From an uncultured Selenomonadales bacterium (GTDB lineage Bacteria; Bacillota_C; Negativicutes; Selenomonadales; Selenomonadaceae), in the NCBI GenBank assembly GCA_937907035.1, contig CALCTX010000094.1, forward strand, positions 1 to 7,685: a DNA stretch of 7,685 bases. The letters are read 5' to 3'. The position numbers and the translations under genes were made by a program. Below are positions 5,648 to 7,685 of the stretch, piece after piece. The notes under the pieces were generated by a model that ran no database searches, was not told where the DNA came from, and worked only from the letters and a program-made list of their open reading frames with translations. Each line of letters begins with the position of its first letter. Within the stretch, counting starts at the first letter, position 1.

Positions 5648-6637
5648 TTAATCCTCATATCCGTTCGGATGAGATTTGTGCCAGGTCCAGGCTGTTTTTA
5701 TTATCCGGCCGACATCAGTGTACTGCGGCTGCCAGCCCAAAATTTTCCGGGCCTTTTCACTGGATGCGATCAATTGCGCCGGGTCACCGGCCCGCCGCGC
5801 TCCATGCTCGACGGCTATATCCTTGCCGGTAGCAAAAGCGGCTTCGATGATCATTTCCTGCACAGAAAATCCCGTGCCATTGCCTAAATTAAAGATATCA
5901 CTGGCCCCGCCACGCCGCAGATGCTCCAACGCTAAAAGATGAGCGGATGCCAGATCATTGACATGAATATAATCGCGCAGACAGGTACCGTCCGGAGTCG
6001 GATAGTCATTGCCAAATACCGTGATCGCCTTGCGCTTGCCCAACGGAACCTGCAAAATAAGCGGGATCAGATGTGTCTCGGTCTTATGGTCTTCACCGAT
6101 CGTACCGTCATCAGCTGCTCCGGCCGCATTGAAATAGCGCAGCGATACATAACGGATATCGCTGGCCTGACTGACCCATTTCATCATTTTTTCCATCGTG
6201 AGTTTGGTCTCGCCATAGGTATTGGTCGGCAAAGTACGATCCGTCTCTTTGATCGGCAGCTGCTCCGGCTCGCCATAAACTGCCGCTGTAGAAGAAAAGA
6301 CGATCTTTTTGACCTGATGCCGTTCCATTGCTTCTAACAGGACCTGCATTCCGTAAACATTGTTATTAAAGTATTGCAATGGCTTGGTCATGCTTTCGCC
6401 AACCAGTGAATAAGCGGCAAAGTGAATGACCGCTTCTATTTCATTTTCCGTAAATATCTTATCGAGAAATGCCGCTTCCCGGATATCGCCCTGATAAAAC
6501 GGCACTCCGGCCGAAACCGCAGCCCGGTGACCGGTTGAAAGATTGTCAGCTACGATCACTTTTTCGCCCTGTTCAATAAAATACCGCACCGCATGAGAGC
6601 CAATATATCCGGCTCCGCCACAGATCAAAATGCTCAT
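5648..6637 (-). CDS. galE: UDP-glucose 4-epimerase
   Basis: Cytoplasmic NAD-dependent short-chain dehydrogenase/reductase that interconverts UDP-galactose and UDP-glucose, in galactose use and in supplying galactosyl units for surface glycans. The 329 residues match the family (about 330-340). The NAD-binding GGAGYIGSH loop is at 7-15, D31-N32-L33 ends the second strand, and HFAAYSLVGES is at 72-82. SST (115-117), with Y141 and K145 in YGETK, forms the catalytic set. RYFNAAGA and the LRDYIHVNDLA substrate-side motif follow. The ATG has GAGGAG (6647-6652) 9 bases upstream, inside the 3' end of galT, and only 2 bases separate the galT stop codon from this start, so the two are translationally linked. 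It is separated from galU by 217 bp holding the repeat element. Confidence 0.97.
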   Translation of the reverse strand: MSILICGGAGYIGSHAVRYFIEQGEKVIVADNLSTGHRAAVSAGVPFYQGDIREAAFLDKIFTENEIEAVIHFAAYSLVGESMTKPLQYFNNNVYGMQVLLEAMERHQVKKIVFSSTAAVYGEPEQLPIKETDRTLPTNTYGETKLTMEKMMKWVSQASDIRYVSLRYFNAAGAADDGTIGEDHKTETHLIPLILQVPLGKRKAITVFGNDYPTPDGTCLRDYIHVNDLASAHLLALEHLRRGGASDIFNLGNGTGFSVQEMIIEAAFATGKDIAVEHGARRAGDPAQLIASSEKARKILGWQPQYTDVGRIIKTAWTWHKSHPNGYED

Positions 6638-6639
6638 AT

Positions 6640-7685
6640 TCAGACACTCCTCATAAATTTATCAAACGCCCGCAGGCCTTTGGCATCTCTTTTGAAAACC
6701 GCGATATCATCCAAGGTCTCAATAAACACCTTGCCGATCTCATCATGCATGATGCCATCGATTATGTCGTCACTGAGGTCCGGGTATTCGGCCCGGATAT
6801 TTTTATACCAGTCATTATGCTTGCTGATCGACCGGATATCTTCAATATCGGTTGAACCGCGCAGCAGCTCTTCCCGGACTTCGTTCATGGTCTGCATCAG
6901 GCGCGGCGGCAAAATCTCCAAGCCCTGAACCTCGGTAATCCCTAATGGTTCCTTCTTGATATGCCGCAATTCATCCTTCTGGAAAAATACGCCCCGCGGC
7001 CGCTCTTTTGTCTGCAGATTGCTGCGCAGTACGAGATCCAGTTCATATTCCTCTCCGCGCCGCCGGGCAACCGCCGTCATGGTATGATGCGGTACGCCGT
7101 CAGTTTCGGCCAGCAAGGAAACATTTTTGTCCGTATAGCAGCTCCAGGCCCGGCGGATCTTATCTGCAAGTACCGTCAGCCGCTGCACATCTGCGGACCG
7201 CAAGCGGATAACCGACGGCTGCCAGTGAAGCCGGCCGGTCCTGACCGTTTCAAAGCCCGGATAAGTATATTCTTTTTCAAACGGAGCTTCCTCAATCGGA
7301 AAATGACAGCTGCCGGTCAAAAAATGTCCGTGGGCTTGCAAAGCACCGCCTAAAATCGGCAGATCTGCCCCTAATCCAATAAAATAATGCGGGAATTTCG
7401 TCAAAAATTCCATCATCACCCGGAACGTTTCCCGGGAAACATTGATCGGAACATGTTCTGCCGCCAGCAATATCGAATGCTCCGGATAATAGAGATACGG
7501 CGAAAATTGCCAATACCACCGCCGGCCGGCCAATTCCAATGATATCAGCCGCAAAGTCCGGCGCGCTTCCCGATGCGCATTGCCGGCATAGCCTTCATTC
7601 TCACAACACAGCGGACACCAGGGATAATCATTGCGCCGCCGTGTCCGGATATCTGCAATCTCCGCCAGATCCCGGTCCGGTTTGG
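6640..7685 (-). CDS. galT: Class II galactose-1-phosphate uridylyltransferase, 5' end outside window, divergent active site
   Basis: Class II GalT moves UMP from UDP-glucose to galactose 1-phosphate in the Leloir pathway. The reading frame stays open to the window edge, so the visible 347 codons are the C-terminal part; relatives are about 490-510 residues, so some 140-160 N-terminal residues are missing. The first visible stretch carries the class II CPLCCENEGYAG motif, then YYPEHSILLAAEHVP, ADLPILGGALQAHGHF (near 7321-7368), and LGITEVQGLEILPPRL near the C-terminus. The TTG at 7552-7554 is an internal Leu, because conserved sequence continues upstream of it. The active-site signature is unusual: both His of H-x-H remain (7330-7332 and 7324-7326) but the following Gln is Leu (7318-7320) and the next Gly is Thr. 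The frame is otherwise intact and ends 2 bp before galE. It may be a working divergent enzyme, one with altered substrate, or one with weakened activity. Confidence 0.88.
   Translation of the reverse strand, partial: KPDRDLAEIADIRTRRRNDYPWCPLCCENEGYAGNAHREARRTLRLISLELAGRRWYWQFSPYLYYPEHSILLAAEHVPINVSRETFRVMMEFLTKFPHYFIGLGADLPILGGALQAHGHFLTGSCHFPIEEAPFEKEYTYPGFETVRTGRLHWQPSVIRLRSADVQRLTVLADKIRRAWSCYTDKNVSLLAETDGVPHHTMTAVARRRGEEYELDLVLRSNLQTKERPRGVFFQKDELRHIKKEPLGITEVQGLEILPPRLMQTMNEVREELLRGSTDIEDIRSISKHNDWYKNIRAEYPDLSDDIIDGIMHDEIGKVFIETLDDIAVFKRDAKGLRAFDKFMRSV

Noticed and set aside
5585..5887. 100-codon open frame on the plus strand starting inside the repeat element
   Set aside because: Its first part is a translation of the palindromic repeat and the rest is antisense to galE; no domain is seen.
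7552..7554. TTG as the start of the GalT-like protein
   Set aside because: The frame stays open to the window edge and encodes the conserved class II CPLCCENEGYAG motif upstream, so this is an internal Leu codon.
1..7685. CRISPR arrays, tRNA/rRNA genes, defence systems, prophage or transposase genes
   Set aside because: Read on both strands, no direct-repeat array, cloverleaf, transposase or phage motif was seen; coding sequence accounts for nearly all of the window.

Overview
All genes in this window read on the minus strand. From upstream (high coordinates) to downstream the order is: a 3' part of galT, galE, a 134-bp terminal-inverted-repeat element, galU, pgi, a bitopic PilP/GspC-like protein, a secretin, a NarL/DegU-type response regulator, a Rho-independent terminator, and the first two thirds of ung. 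The plus strand holds no convincing gene, and no gap between genes exceeds about 220 bases. No tRNA, rRNA or CRISPR array was seen.

Organism: class II galT, the short (481-residue) type of phosphoglucose isomerase, strong GGAGG-type Shine-Dalgarno sites and an NarL/DegU-like regulator look like Firmicutes. A secretin with its own signal peptide implies an outer membrane. Together these suggest a diderm Firmicute, most likely of the class Negativicutes. This is inferred from gene types, not from a database match.

Region 5648-7685 is a Leloir-pathway pair, galT-galE, with 2 bases between stop and start. GalE interconverts UDP-galactose and UDP-glucose. The GalT is unusual because its active-site signature is eroded, including loss of the glutamine in the H-x-H-x-Q motif. 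Region 5431-5647 is intergenic and holds a MITE-like element whose folded form ends in a U-run on the galTE transcript, so it may serve as the galTE terminator.

Region 522-5430 looks like one operon. galU (UDP-glucose synthesis) and pgi (glucose-6-P/fructose-6-P isomerase) are followed without a break by two envelope genes, a PilP/GspC-like inner-membrane protein and an outer-membrane secretin, and then by a response regulator. Junctions are 17 bp, a 4-base ATGA overlap, 4 bp and 26 bp. Sugar-precursor supply and a type IV pilus or type II secretion outer-membrane gate therefore seem to share a transcript. The pgi/pilP-like junction also carries an in-frame A_AAA_AAG slippery heptamer that would fuse the two proteins if ribosomes slip by -1. 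A hairpin terminator closes the operon directly against the ribosome-binding site of ung, leaving no obvious room for a separate ung promoter.
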